Assembly: GCA_002402125.1 (NCBI GenBank)
Contig: NVVG01000171.1
Coordinates: 1-10,368, forward strand
Origin: Moraxellaceae bacterium
Lineage (GTDB): Bacteria > Pseudomonadota > Gammaproteobacteria > Pseudomonadales > Ketobacteraceae
DNA length: 10,368 nt
Reading direction: 5' to 3'
Shown here: piece by piece, positions 1 to 6,954 of the stretch
Position numbering within the stretch: position 1 is the stretch's first letter
Layout of the letters: each line of letters begins with the position of its first letter
Notes under the pieces: model-generated
Seen by the model: the letters and a program-made list of their open reading frames with translations, nothing else
What the model was told of the DNA's origin: nothing
Databases searched by the model: none
Translations under genes and position numbers: made by a program

Positions 1-1503
1 GGTAAAGGGGTTTACACCTATTCTGGCGGAGGTGTTTACGAAGGTACCTGGGATCATGGCGAAAGAATTGGCAGCGGAAAACATACATGGATTGACGGCA
101 CCGTTTACGACGGTGAATGGGAAAACAACTTACCTCAAGGAAATGGCGTAAAAACCTATAGTGACGGGTCTCAGTACATAGGCGAATTCCAACAGGGAGA
201 ACGTTCCAAGATAGGCACCATGAAATGGAACAATGGCGACATATACAAAGGTCAGTGGACAAATGATCAACCCAATGGTGACGGTCAAATGCAATTCGCC
301 AGCGGTGCGTCCTATATCGGGCAGTTTGTTTTAGGGCAGCAATCTGGTGAAGGTGTTTATACCTACGCAGACACGAGTCGTTACCATGGCACCTGGGAAG
401 ACAACAAACCACAGGGTACCGGTACGCTGACACTGCTATCGGGAGACAAATATACCGGCAGCTTTGAAGAAGGCCACCCCCAGGGTTTTGGCGAATTCTT
501 TTATGCCAACGGAGATACTTACACTGGCCAATGGAAAAACGGCAAGCGTACAGGCAAGGGACTCATTGAATACAAAGCCGGTGGAAGTTACGAAGGGTAT
601 TTCAAAAAAGGCAAACGAGCAGGCTATGGCACCCTAGTTTTCGCTAAAGGGGAAAAATTTACCGGCCCCTTCGAGAACGATCTGGCACATGGCAAAGGTA
701 CCTGTAAAATACAGGGTACTAGAAGCAGCTGTGAATATGACAATGGCGTAAAAGTAACACCCGCAGCCATAGAAATTGCCATAGATAACGAGTCAGAAAA
801 CCCAGTCGCATCCACACTATCGGTTTCTGCCATCGCAACAACAGCATCTATTGCATCCACCGCGGCGGCGCTAACAACATCATCCCTACCCGTAACGGGG
901 GCTATGACGACCGCAGATACACCCGCCACGTCCCCATCATGGGGGAAAACGGTAACCGCAGTCATACCCACCACTCCGGTGGTAGAAGCTGAAGCGGTAA
1001 CAGATACTCTGTCGGCAAAAGATGTGTTCAAAAACACTCTCAAGAATGATCTAAAAACCTTGTCTAAGACCTATAGTTTGGCGGACATCCCCCTGAACAC
1101 TTCTGATGTATTATTCAATCATAATTTCGCAATGGATTTGATGGCTAAGCCAGAACATGCGCTATGGAAGAAGCGTAACGCCCTTATATCCGATACTCTA
1201 CGCATTGAATCAAAGCATGGCATGGTCAGTATCATTATCGAAGTAGAGAATTACCGTGGCCCAGGGTCATATACCATTGTCGACAGGCACGTAAGAGTGC
1301 ATCACAAAGATAAGGTCAAATACCAGGCCTCTACCCTTAAACCCAGTGTCATCGTCATAAAAAGCGATGATAACCAATGGATTAGTGGAACCTTTGACCT
1401 TGCGTTATTTGACAACAAGGCAACCAAACCAGCACGTGAAATTGAGAATGGTGTATTTCGGTTATCCAAACATTCGGCAATTCCCTACCAAACTTGGCAA
1501 TAG
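1..1503 (+). CDS. MORN-repeat protein with Ala/Thr-rich linker and C-terminal beta-rich domain (5' end outside window)
   Basis: The reading frame is open from base 1, so the gene begins before the window; the ATG at 220 lies inside a repeat and is not the real start. The visible 500 residues begin with the tail of one MORN repeat. About ten consecutive 23-residue MORN repeats follow (residues about 13-242), each opening with Y/F-x-G-x-W/F and carrying a G-x-G core (YEGTW, YDGEW, YIGEF, YKGQW, YHGTW, YTGQW, YEGYF). A low-complexity Ala/Thr/Ser/Val linker spans about 253-338. A C-terminal domain (about 339-500) is rich in predicted beta strands, with GSYTI and SGTFDLALF followed by ENGVF. That last pattern recalls secreted beta-sandwich domains of the DUF6252 type, which is my inference. 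MORN repeats form extended beta-hairpin sheets used as scaffolds or membrane-associated platforms. The cellular role and any signal peptide cannot be judged without the N-terminus. Confidence 0.88.
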   Translation, partial: GKGVYTYSGGGVYEGTWDHGERIGSGKHTWIDGTVYDGEWENNLPQGNGVKTYSDGSQYIGEFQQGERSKIGTMKWNNGDIYKGQWTNDQPNGDGQMQFASGASYIGQFVLGQQSGEGVYTYADTSRYHGTWEDNKPQGTGTLTLLSGDKYTGSFEEGHPQGFGEFFYANGDTYTGQWKNGKRTGKGLIEYKAGGSYEGYFKKGKRAGYGTLVFAKGEKFTGPFENDLAHGKGTCKIQGTRSSCEYDNGVKVTPAAIEIAIDNESENPVASTLSVSAIATTASIASTAAALTTSSLPVTGAMTTADTPATSPSWGKTVTAVIPTTPVVEAEAVTDTLSAKDVFKNTLKNDLKTLSKTYSLADIPLNTSDVLFNHNFAMDLMAKPEHALWKKRNALISDTLRIESKHGMVSIIIEVENYRGPGSYTIVDRHVRVHHKDKVKYQASTLKPSVIVIKSDDNQWISGTFDLALFDNKATKPAREIENGVFRLSKHSAIPYQTWQ

Positions 1504-1540
1504 AGACTATTAAAGCCGAAAGACATCTCGAAAGTTAACA

Positions 1541-1582
1541 ACCCATAAAAAATGCCGACAAATGTCGGCATTTTTTATGGGT
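1541..1582 (+). terminator. Intrinsic terminator, perfect 20-bp inverted repeat, probably bidirectional
   Basis: Arms 1541-1560 and 1563-1582 are exact reverse complements around a 2-nt centre. The GC core is GCCGACA/TGTCGGC, flanked by an A6 run on the left and a T6 run on the right, so the hairpin has a U tract in either direction. It lies 37 nt after the stop codon of the MORN gene and ends its transcript. There is no minus-strand gene immediately to its right. Confidence 0.93.
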
Positions 1583-1715
1583 CAGAATTAACTAATAATG
1601 TACTGACAGATCTTTAATCTCTGCTTCTTTACACACCCGAAAAAGAAATAGTCTATAGTTATATTGAACCCTAGACTTTTAGATATTCTTAAATGATAAC
1701 AACCATCTGTCACTC

Positions 1716-2609
1716 ATGGCCTCAGTAAAACCAACCGAAAATCAAGAAGCTATCGCCCGCGACGCGAACATACTGTATCTGCGACTGCAGCAGGATATCG
1801 TCGAAGGCCTCCGCCCCCTGCCCAACTTTCCGCAAGTTGCGACCCGGGTTAGCGAGCTAATACTAGACCCAAACTACCGAACCAAAGATCTCGTCGAAGC
1901 GCTAGAACAAGACCAGCACCTTACCAATTTATTAATGAAAGTCGCTTCTAGCTCACTTTACCCGTCAAAGGAACCTTATGACAATCTAGGGCTTGCAATA
2001 CGAATGATGGGAGATGACACCACGCGTAACCTGGTGCTTATCTATACATTAGACAAGCTGTTTCGAACCAACATGCCAACTATCCGCCAAAAGATCAAAC
2101 GGGTCTGGGAAGAAAGTGCCAGAGTTGCCGCCATTTCTGCATGGATCGCTAATTTCACAACCAATTTCAAGAGTGAAGCAGCGCTACTCGCAGGTCTATT
2201 ACAAGATACCGGGGCCCTGTTTATCATTTCCGCCCTCGGTGAAAAAATGAAAACCGATTATCACTGGAAATTAATTGATGAAATAATCAAACAACATGGC
2301 AATGAGCTTTCTGTAATTATCCTAGAACGCTGGAATATGCCCAAAGAAATTGTCACCTGCGCTCAAACCAAAGACCAGTGGTTACGCGATGAGAACAAAA
2401 AACCCGATCTCGCCGACCTTATCCTTATTGCACGCTATCACGCCTATCTTGGGACAGATAATATAAATAATTGCCCTAAAATCACCGACATGCCGGCAGC
2501 AAAAAAAGTGAAATTCAAAGGAGGAGAAATGACACCGTTTCAAGGCTTAAAGATCGTCTCCGAATACAAAGGCGAGATCGCAGACATCACTCGCTTACTT
2601 ATCATTTAA
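1716..2609 (+). CDS. HDOD-domain protein (degenerate HD fold, putative signalling protein)
   Basis: This 297-residue protein is almost entirely one HDOD module. The family entry motif LPNFPQVATRVSELI is at residues 35-49. It is followed by the QDQHLTNLLMKVASS segment (65-79), the 'LGLAIRMMGDDTTRNLVL' helix pair (91-108), AGLLQDTGALFIISA (159-173) and HGNELSVIILERWNMP (194-209). Where true HD phosphohydrolases carry His-Asp, the sequence reads LLQDTG, so the metal-binding His is absent, as is usual for HDOD. HDOD proteins generally act as non-catalytic regulators in c-di-GMP, chemosensory or motility signalling; no partner domain is fused here, so the target is unknown. No clear Shine-Dalgarno precedes the ATG at 1716, but the next in-frame ATG is well inside the domain. 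The gene is monocistronic, between a terminator and a convergent gene. Confidence 0.85.
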   Translation: MASVKPTENQEAIARDANILYLRLQQDIVEGLRPLPNFPQVATRVSELILDPNYRTKDLVEALEQDQHLTNLLMKVASSSLYPSKEPYDNLGLAIRMMGDDTTRNLVLIYTLDKLFRTNMPTIRQKIKRVWEESARVAAISAWIANFTTNFKSEAALLAGLLQDTGALFIISALGEKMKTDYHWKLIDEIIKQHGNELSVIILERWNMPKEIVTCAQTKDQWLRDENKKPDLADLILIARYHAYLGTDNINNCPKITDMPAAKKVKFKGGEMTPFQGLKIVSEYKGEIADITRLLII

Positions 2610-2663
2610 TACTCGAAACTGGTTAGAAGGCAACCTGTCATCAAGCTTAACCAAACCCTTGGC

Positions 2664-2702
2664 AATTCAGGCATCAGCGATGCCAATGCTGATGCCTGAA
2701 TT
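2664..2702. terminator. 15-bp hairpin between convergent genes (possible bidirectional terminator)
   Basis: Arms 2664-2678 (AATTCAGGCATCAGC) and 2688-2702 are perfect reverse complements with a 9-nt loop. It sits between the HDOD stop (2609) and the transporter stop (2718), where both converging transcripts should end. Neither side has a real T tract, so it may act as an RNA 3'-end stabiliser rather than a classical terminator. The loop contains GATGCC, which can also pair with GGCATC of the left arm. Confidence 0.55.
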
Positions 2703-2717
2703 ATCAAAGTTTAGCGG

Positions 2718-3599
2718 TTACTTTTCATCTACCGCTCCAACCAAACGACCTCCCCAATAATACACACACAAACCGCAACAAATGAGCATTGCGCCGACAA
2801 TAATGCTTATTGATAATACCTCTCCGTTTAAAAACACTCCCAAAGAGATAGCCAATACGGGTGTAATTAACGTCGTTAACGCTACCGATGATGCGGGCAT
2901 TCGTTCCAACACATAGAAGTAACAAAAGAACCCAATAACGGAGCCAAACAATGCCAAATACACAATCGCCATTGCAGACTTTTCTGTGACATTCTCCACC
3001 GATTCCCCGGTAAAATAATATGCCACCCCAAACAATGGCATTGCCAGCATCAATGACCCTGAAGTCTGCGCTGCAGGGTGTAATGACGCATCAATTTTTT
3101 TAATCAACACCCCACTGATACAAAAACACCCTACGCCAAACAAAATCAGCACAAGCCCTATAGAGCTATCCTGCCCGGTCCTTATATCGCCTTGAAACAC
3201 CACCAGCAACCCCGATAAGGCAAACATCAAAGCAATCCACTGGACAATACCAAAAGGGGGCTCATTCAATATGTAACGCGCCAACACACTCGATATTATT
3301 GGCGATAAGCCAAAGACCACTGACACCATGCCCGAAGGCAAGTAAGCAGCCCCCACATAGGTAGCCCCTAGCCCCAAAAAGATGCCTATGTTCGCCGCTG
3401 CGTAGCTATAGAGTGCTTTTTTATGTAACGGCACAACCACTCGCATGAGTTTAGCTAGCAACATAGCAACACCGGCCGCGATAAACACGCGCCAGAAAGC
3501 CCCCGCCAATGGAGCAAAACCTTCACTACTCCATTTAATACCTAACGGTGTTGTAGACCAAACTAAAATTACGATGATATATGCTATTGCAGTCGACAT
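2718..3599 (-). CDS. EamA/DMT-family membrane transporter
   Basis: The 293-residue protein is almost wholly hydrophobic and has the layout of a ten-helix drug/metabolite transporter (EamA) protein: two homologous halves of five helices, roughly residues 3-135 and 145-282. Typical features are the N-terminal VILVWSTTPLGIKW helix, the AFWRVFIAAGVAMLLAKL segment, the SGMVSVVFGLSPIISSVLARYILNE helix pair and the matching ASSVALTTLITPVLAISLGVFLNGE in the second half. It should sit in the inner membrane and export or exchange small metabolites such as amino acids; the substrate cannot be read from sequence. The start ATG (complement of 3597-3599) has an AGAGGAAA Shine-Dalgarno just upstream. A minus-strand intrinsic terminator lies about 53 nt upstream of the start, which suggests premature-termination control. 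Confidence 0.88.
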   Translation of the reverse strand: MSTAIAYIIVILVWSTTPLGIKWSSEGFAPLAGAFWRVFIAAGVAMLLAKLMRVVVPLHKKALYSYAAANIGIFLGLGATYVGAAYLPSGMVSVVFGLSPIISSVLARYILNEPPFGIVQWIALMFALSGLLVVFQGDIRTGQDSSIGLVLILFGVGCFCISGVLIKKIDASLHPAAQTSGSLMLAMPLFGVAYYFTGESVENVTEKSAMAIVYLALFGSVIGFFCYFYVLERMPASSVALTTLITPVLAISLGVFLNGEVLSISIIVGAMLICCGLCVYYWGGRLVGAVDEK

Positions 3600-3651
3600 A
3601 ACGCTTTCCTCTTTTCTCCTTAATATGCAGCGTTTTTGCGACCCTTAAACC

Positions 3652-3682
3652 AAAAAGGCCGCAGTAATAACTGCGGCCTTTT
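3652..3682 (-). terminator. Intrinsic terminator upstream of the EamA transporter start (attenuator candidate)
   Basis: Arms 3653-3665 and 3670-3682 pair over 13 bp around a 4-nt loop, with a GC core of GGCCGCAG/CTGCGGCC. Read on the minus strand the stem ends in five T; on the plus strand in four T. It lies between two divergent genes, so it does not close either of them. On the minus strand it would stop a short transcript 53 nt before the transporter start codon, as expected for a leader attenuator or a small RNA. It could also block antisense transcription. Confidence 0.85.
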
Positions 3683-3711
3683 GAAAATAATATTTAATTA
3701 CATTTATATAA

Positions 3712-3798
3712 TCACATTATCCCATCCAGCCGCGGCAAGCATTTGCGCCATTTACACGCAACCATATGCCGTGCAAAGACAGGCGCGCAGACGGGCAT
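3712..3798 (-). CDS. Possible 28-residue leader peptide upstream of the EamA transporter
   Basis: A minus-strand ATG (complement of 3796-3798) opens a 28-codon frame that begins MPVCAPVFARH, contains three Cys (residues 4, 15, 20) and ends PRLDGIM with a TGA at 3712-3714. The frame coincides with a GC-rich block (about 3721-3805) set in AT-rich surroundings. It ends 29 nt before the terminator hairpin that precedes the transporter, the geometry of a leader-peptide attenuator. Against it: no strong Shine-Dalgarno is visible, and an open frame this short is not statistically remarkable. The GC-rich block could instead be a structured small RNA or riboswitch-like element. Confidence 0.3.
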   Translation of the reverse strand: MPVCAPVFARHMVACKWRKCLPRLDGIM

Positions 3799-3823
3799 CG
3801 CAGAAATAATAATTTCCGCAAAT

Positions 3824-3852
3824 TTGACGCTCTGAAGTTGGACTGATAATGT
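3824..3852 (+). promoter_or_regulatory. Putative sigma-70 promoter for cca
   Basis: TTGACG at 3824-3829 and TAATGT at 3847-3852 are separated by 17 bp; the overlapping GATAAT at 3845-3850 gives an alternative with 15 bp. Transcription would start near 3859, giving a leader of about 67 nt before the preferred cca start at 3926. This is inferred from consensus only. Confidence 0.45.
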
Positions 3853-3925
3853 GTTTAAAATATTCATACTTTGAATGTTCGTTCAGAGTGCCCCAAAGGT
3901 CAACCATTTTTCTGTAATTTTTCAT

Positions 3926-5182
3926 ATGAACGTATTTCTTGTTGGCGGCGCTGTTCGCGATAGATTATTAGGTCGACCCATTGTAGATCGCGATTGGGTC
4001 GTCGTGGGCGGCTCTCCGAAAGAGATGCTCGCTCAAAAATACCAACAGGTAGGCAATGACTTCCCTGTTTTCCTGCACCCTTCAACAGGTGAAGAATATG
4101 CCCTTGCCCGCACAGAAAGAAAAATCGGTGCTGGTTATGAGGGTTTTGAATGCTACTCGGGAACCGACGTATCCTTAGAAGATGACTTGTCCCGCAGAGA
4201 TTTAACCATTAACGCTATGGCTGAATCTGACTCTGGCGACATCATTGATCCATTTAATGGCCAGCAAGATCTTAACAATAAAATCCTACGGCATGTATCC
4301 GATGCTTTTGTCGAGGACCCATTGCGGGTATTACGCGTTGCGCGATTCCTTGCCCGCTATGGTTCATTAGGTTTCACCATCGCCAGCGAGACATTAGACC
4401 TCATGTCTGAAATCAGCAACTCTGGTGAATTAGAAAGCTTAACCATTGAACGCGTGTGGGTAGAAACAGAAAAAGCCTTGCTCGAGCCAAATCCTCGCTT
4501 ATATTTTGAAGCATTGAGGAATTGTGGCGCACTCGCTGTTTTATTTCCCGATATCGATACACTATTCGGCATACCGCAACCGGAAAAACACCATCCAGAA
4601 ATCGACACTGGATTACATACTTTAATGGTATTAGACCAAGCTACCAGCGCCAGCCAAGCGATGGATAAAAGTGCTCAGCTGGCCATTCGCTTTGCTGCAC
4701 TCACGCATGATTTAGGCAAAGGAAAAACCCCAGAAGAGATGTTACCGTCCCACCACGGACACGAACAAATTAGCGAATTTCTCACACAAGCATTGTGCAA
4801 ACAGTACCGTGTCCCTAATCAAGTGGCTCGTATCGCCAAACTTGTCGCCCGCTACCACACCCAATGCCACACCGTTTTTGAACTAAAACCATCCACGGTA
4901 ATGCGATTGCTGGAAGCGCTTGATGTACTCCGCAGACCTGAAACACTGCCGCTATTTTTAGCTGCCTGTACTGCTGATGCAAGAGGTCGAACCGGCCTAG
5001 AAGACAGAGCCTATCCTCAAGCAGAATACCTGGAAGATGCAGCACAAATCATTAAAAAAATCGACCCGAAATCATTGATCGACTTAGGATTTCGTGGCGA
5101 AGCATTGGGTAACGAATTGCGTCAACGACGCATAAAGCAATTAAAAGAACTTAAAAACAACTACACCAAACCGTCTAATTAG
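3926..5182 (+). CDS. cca: CCA-adding tRNA nucleotidyltransferase (multifunctional, with HD domain)
   Basis: It adds or repairs the 3'-terminal CCA of tRNAs from CTP and ATP without a nucleic-acid template, in the cytoplasm. I choose the ATG at 3926 (418 residues): the protein then starts MNVFLVGGAVRDRLLG and places the catalytic carboxylates at D21 and D23 (VDRDWVVVG), as in E. coli Cca from memory. The ATG at 3875 would add 17 residues that family members lack. Other signatures are the EDDLSRRDLTINAMA motif (about 85-99), the EDPLRVLRVARF head/neck helix, and an HD phosphohydrolase domain with ALTHDLGKG (H261-D262) and HHGHE. The HD domain marks the bacterial type with added phosphatase/phosphodiesterase activity. 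No clear Shine-Dalgarno precedes either start. The pteridine reductase gene follows after 44 nt, probably co-transcribed. Confidence 0.96.
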   Translation: MNVFLVGGAVRDRLLGRPIVDRDWVVVGGSPKEMLAQKYQQVGNDFPVFLHPSTGEEYALARTERKIGAGYEGFECYSGTDVSLEDDLSRRDLTINAMAESDSGDIIDPFNGQQDLNNKILRHVSDAFVEDPLRVLRVARFLARYGSLGFTIASETLDLMSEISNSGELESLTIERVWVETEKALLEPNPRLYFEALRNCGALAVLFPDIDTLFGIPQPEKHHPEIDTGLHTLMVLDQATSASQAMDKSAQLAIRFAALTHDLGKGKTPEEMLPSHHGHEQISEFLTQALCKQYRVPNQVARIAKLVARYHTQCHTVFELKPSTVMRLLEALDVLRRPETLPLFLAACTADARGRTGLEDRAYPQAEYLEDAAQIIKKIDPKSLIDLGFRGEALGNELRQRRIKQLKELKNNYTKPSN

Positions 5183-5226
5183 CGCCACAACGTTTTTGTG
5201 CAGACAAATATAACCAAGGGATACAC

Positions 5227-5961
5227 ATGACCACAGCCCCAGTAGCTCTCATCACCGGCGCCTCCCAACGATTGGGGGGAGCTATAGCAAATGCGTTACA
5301 CCAACAAGGCTACAGCGTCATTATTCATTACCGCCACTCTGAAAACGCGGCTCAAACTTTATCTGCGCAATTTAATAACCATAGAAAAAACTCCAGCATC
5401 TGTTTGTATGCCGACCTCGACAACCCAACGGAACAACAAGAACTCTGCCAACAAGCCCTCGATGACATGGGCAAAGTCAATCTACTGGTAAATAATGCTT
5501 CCAATTTTTTTGCAACGCCTATAGGGCACACTTCGGCAGGGCAATGGGATGACCTTTTTAACAGCAACAGCAAGGCGCCTTTTTTCCTAAGCCAAGCATT
5601 GGCGCCAACCCTCGCTGAACATAATGGCAGCATCATTAACATGATTGATATACATGCCAACGCCGCTCTTAAAAACCACACATTATATTGTATGGCTAAG
5701 AGCGCATTAAAAATGATGACACTATCGTTGGCAAAAGAACTTGCACCCGACATCCGTGTTAATGGTATCGCCCCCGGGGCTATCCTATGGCCCAAACCAG
5801 AACAAGACATGACAGCAAAAGAGAAACAAAAAATCCTACAAGAAATTCCGCTGCAACGACTAGGCACTCTCGAGGAGATTGCCAACACAGCCGTATTTTT
5901 GGCGACATCCGATTACATCACCGGACAAATTATTGCCGTGGATGGAGGCCGCTCGCTCTAA
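5227..5961 (+). CDS. Pteridine reductase (PTR1/FolM-like short-chain dehydrogenase)
   Basis: This 244-residue NADPH-dependent SDR carries the cofactor motif TGASQRLGG (10-18), where Arg15 marks the pteridine reductase subgroup, the HYRHS segment typical of NADP-binding PTR1 proteins (34-38) and NNAS (89-92). The catalytic set is Asp141-Tyr154-Lys158. In most SDRs the first residue is Ser; Asp with a 13-residue gap to Tyr is the arrangement of Leishmania PTR1 (D181, Y194, K198). The family reduces dihydropterins or dihydrofolate to the tetrahydro form; bacterial FolM makes tetrahydromonapterin. A Shine-Dalgarno AAGGGA lies 8 nt before the ATG. It follows cca closely and converges with the folB-folK pair (26-nt gap), so three pterin genes are grouped. 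The exact substrate (dihydrofolate, dihydromonapterin or dihydrobiopterin) is not determined. Confidence 0.87.
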   Translation: MTTAPVALITGASQRLGGAIANALHQQGYSVIIHYRHSENAAQTLSAQFNNHRKNSSICLYADLDNPTEQQELCQQALDDMGKVNLLVNNASNFFATPIGHTSAGQWDDLFNSNSKAPFFLSQALAPTLAEHNGSIINMIDIHANAALKNHTLYCMAKSALKMMTLSLAKELAPDIRVNGIAPGAILWPKPEQDMTAKEKQKILQEIPLQRLGTLEEIANTAVFLATSDYITGQIIAVDGGRSL

Positions 5962-5987
5962 TTATTTCCCATCGTTAGCAAGCAAAT

Positions 5988-6482
5988 CTACACAACCGGC
6001 CATACAAAAGGCACCTGCCATAACTTTTGTTTTGCTGCATAGGACTGCCACATTTCACCGTATGATACCCCTAACATGGGGTGAATCTCGTCGGCGGCGA
6101 TATCTGATAGAGGCAACAATACAAAAGCATTCTTTTCGATTTCATCCCGTGGCAATTGCACACTACCAAATTCCCCGTATAAATCACCCACCGTCAAAAT
6201 ATCAATATCCAACGTTCGAGAACTAAATCGCGGCCCCGAGCGTAAACGCCCATTCTCATCTTCTATCTTTTTAACACAGGCGCTTAGTTCCACCACCGAC
6301 AGGTCTGACTCCAAACCAACGACTAAATTATAAAACGCATCACCCTCAAAACCGACCGCCTCACTTTCATAAACAGGTGACAACCTAAGCGCTCCGAACA
6401 AATCAGCCAAAGCATCCAGACCTGCGGATATATGCCTATCGCGATCGATATTGCTACCCAAGCTTAGATAAACCCTTGCCAT
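5988..6482 (-). CDS. folK: FolK-like 6-hydroxymethyl-7,8-dihydropterin pyrophosphokinase, variant catalytic loop
   Basis: HPPK transfers pyrophosphate from ATP to 6-hydroxymethyl-dihydropterin, the step before dihydropteroate synthase. The 164-residue protein opens with VYLSLGSN, has FYNLVVGLES (50-59) and the hallmark GPRFSSRTLDIDIL (83-96), keeping Arg89 and the Mg-binding Asp92 and Asp94. However, the segment equivalent to VPHYDMKNRGF of E. coli HPPK reads LPRDEIEKNAF (110-120), so the positions of His115 and Arg121 are Arg112 and Asn118. I recall the same variant for the folB-linked second folK of Pseudomonas, whose genomes carry a canonical folK elsewhere. It may therefore be a specialised paralogue with altered activity. 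The ATG directly follows the folB stop codon (TAG-ATG, no gap), and AGGTGAAAAGG in the end of folB can serve as ribosome binding site. Confidence 0.88.
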   Translation of the reverse strand: MARVYLSLGSNIDRDRHISAGLDALADLFGALRLSPVYESEAVGFEGDAFYNLVVGLESDLSVVELSACVKKIEDENGRLRSGPRFSSRTLDIDILTVGDLYGEFGSVQLPRDEIEKNAFVLLPLSDIAADEIHPMLGVSYGEMWQSYAAKQKLWQVPFVWPVV

Positions 6483-6839
6483 CTAGACCTTTTCACCTCG
6501 CTCAATAATAACACCCACATCTTTGGATCCACGGATAGCGCCAGGCTTGCTCAATCGCAACTTAACCCAAGGCACCTGAAATTCGTTACGGACAATTTCT
6601 GTAATGCGTTCTGCCATGGTTTCAACCAACTGAAACTCACTCGCCTCAACAAACGCAATCAATCGCTTGGAAACGGCCTTATAGTCTAACGTGTCATCAA
6701 TATGGTCAGTGGCCGCTGCCTTAGATATATCGGTACCCATTTCCAAATCCAAACTGACCGTTTGTTTGATGTTGCGTTCCCAGTCAAAAATACCAATTAC
6801 CGTCTCAATATTTAACTCACGTATATAAACTATGTCCAT
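6483..6839 (-). CDS. folB: Dihydroneopterin aldolase
   Basis: FolB cleaves 7,8-dihydroneopterin to 6-hydroxymethyl-7,8-dihydropterin and glycolaldehyde and also epimerises it to dihydromonapterin; it acts as an octamer in the cytoplasm. The 118-residue length is normal. Family residues are present: Glu21 (FDWER), Tyr53 (TLDYKAV), Glu73 in LVETMAERI (pterin binding) and Lys98 in LSKPGAIRGSKDVGVIIER, matching Glu22, Tyr54, Glu74 and Lys100 of the S. aureus enzyme as I recall it. Its product is the substrate of the abutting FolK-like protein, so the two form a translationally coupled minus-strand pair. The gene is divergent from plsY across a 112-nt gap in which I see no convincing promoter boxes or Shine-Dalgarno for folB. 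Confidence 0.95.
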   Translation of the reverse strand: MDIVYIRELNIETVIGIFDWERNIKQTVSLDLEMGTDISKAAATDHIDDTLDYKAVSKRLIAFVEASEFQLVETMAERITEIVRNEFQVPWVKLRLSKPGAIRGSKDVGVIIERGEKV

Positions 6840-6938
6840 TCAACAAACCGTTTGCTTTAATAGGGGAAATAATAGAAAAATGAAGAGCACACCAAACCAC
6901 TCTTTTATCCACGAAACCTAATAATACGCGAACTCTAC

Positions 6939-6954
6939 AAGGAAACGAATTCTG
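6939..6954 (+). promoter_or_regulatory. Ribosome binding site that decides a non-ATG start of plsY
   Basis: AAGGA at 6939-6943 is the only Shine-Dalgarno match near the 5' end of plsY. It is followed after 5 nt by ATT (6949) and after 8 nt by CTG (6952), both in the plsY frame. The out-of-frame ATG at 6978 cannot start the gene. Weak start codons of this kind usually lower expression. Confidence 0.55.

Noticed and set aside
1..720. Tandem DNA repeat or mobile repeat
   Set aside because: The 69-nt periodicity is explained by the 23-residue MORN repeats of the protein; the DNA copies are strongly diverged.
624..1043. 139-codon minus-strand open frame opposite the MORN gene
   Set aside because: It lies wholly opposite the Ala/Thr-rich linker and repeat codons, whose composition keeps the antisense frame open. 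The protein is low-complexity Val/Ala/Ser and has no recognisable domain.
1583..1715. Promoter of the HDOD gene (TTTACA at 1628, TATAGT at 1654)
   Set aside because: The spacing is 20 bp, too long for a convincing sigma-70 promoter, and no better pair of boxes was found.
3875..3925. Upstream ATG extension of cca by 17 codons
   Set aside because: The ATG at 3926 puts the catalytic Asp pair at 21 and 23 as in E. coli Cca. The extension is not a family feature and has no better ribosome binding site.
5352..5888. 178-codon minus-strand open frame opposite the pteridine reductase
   Set aside because: The plus-strand SDR has full family motifs. The antisense protein shows no domain, and no ribosome binding site was apparent.
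5879..6226. 115-codon plus-strand frame spanning the end of the SDR gene and antisense to folK
   Set aside because: It overlaps two well-supported genes and its product has no recognisable features.
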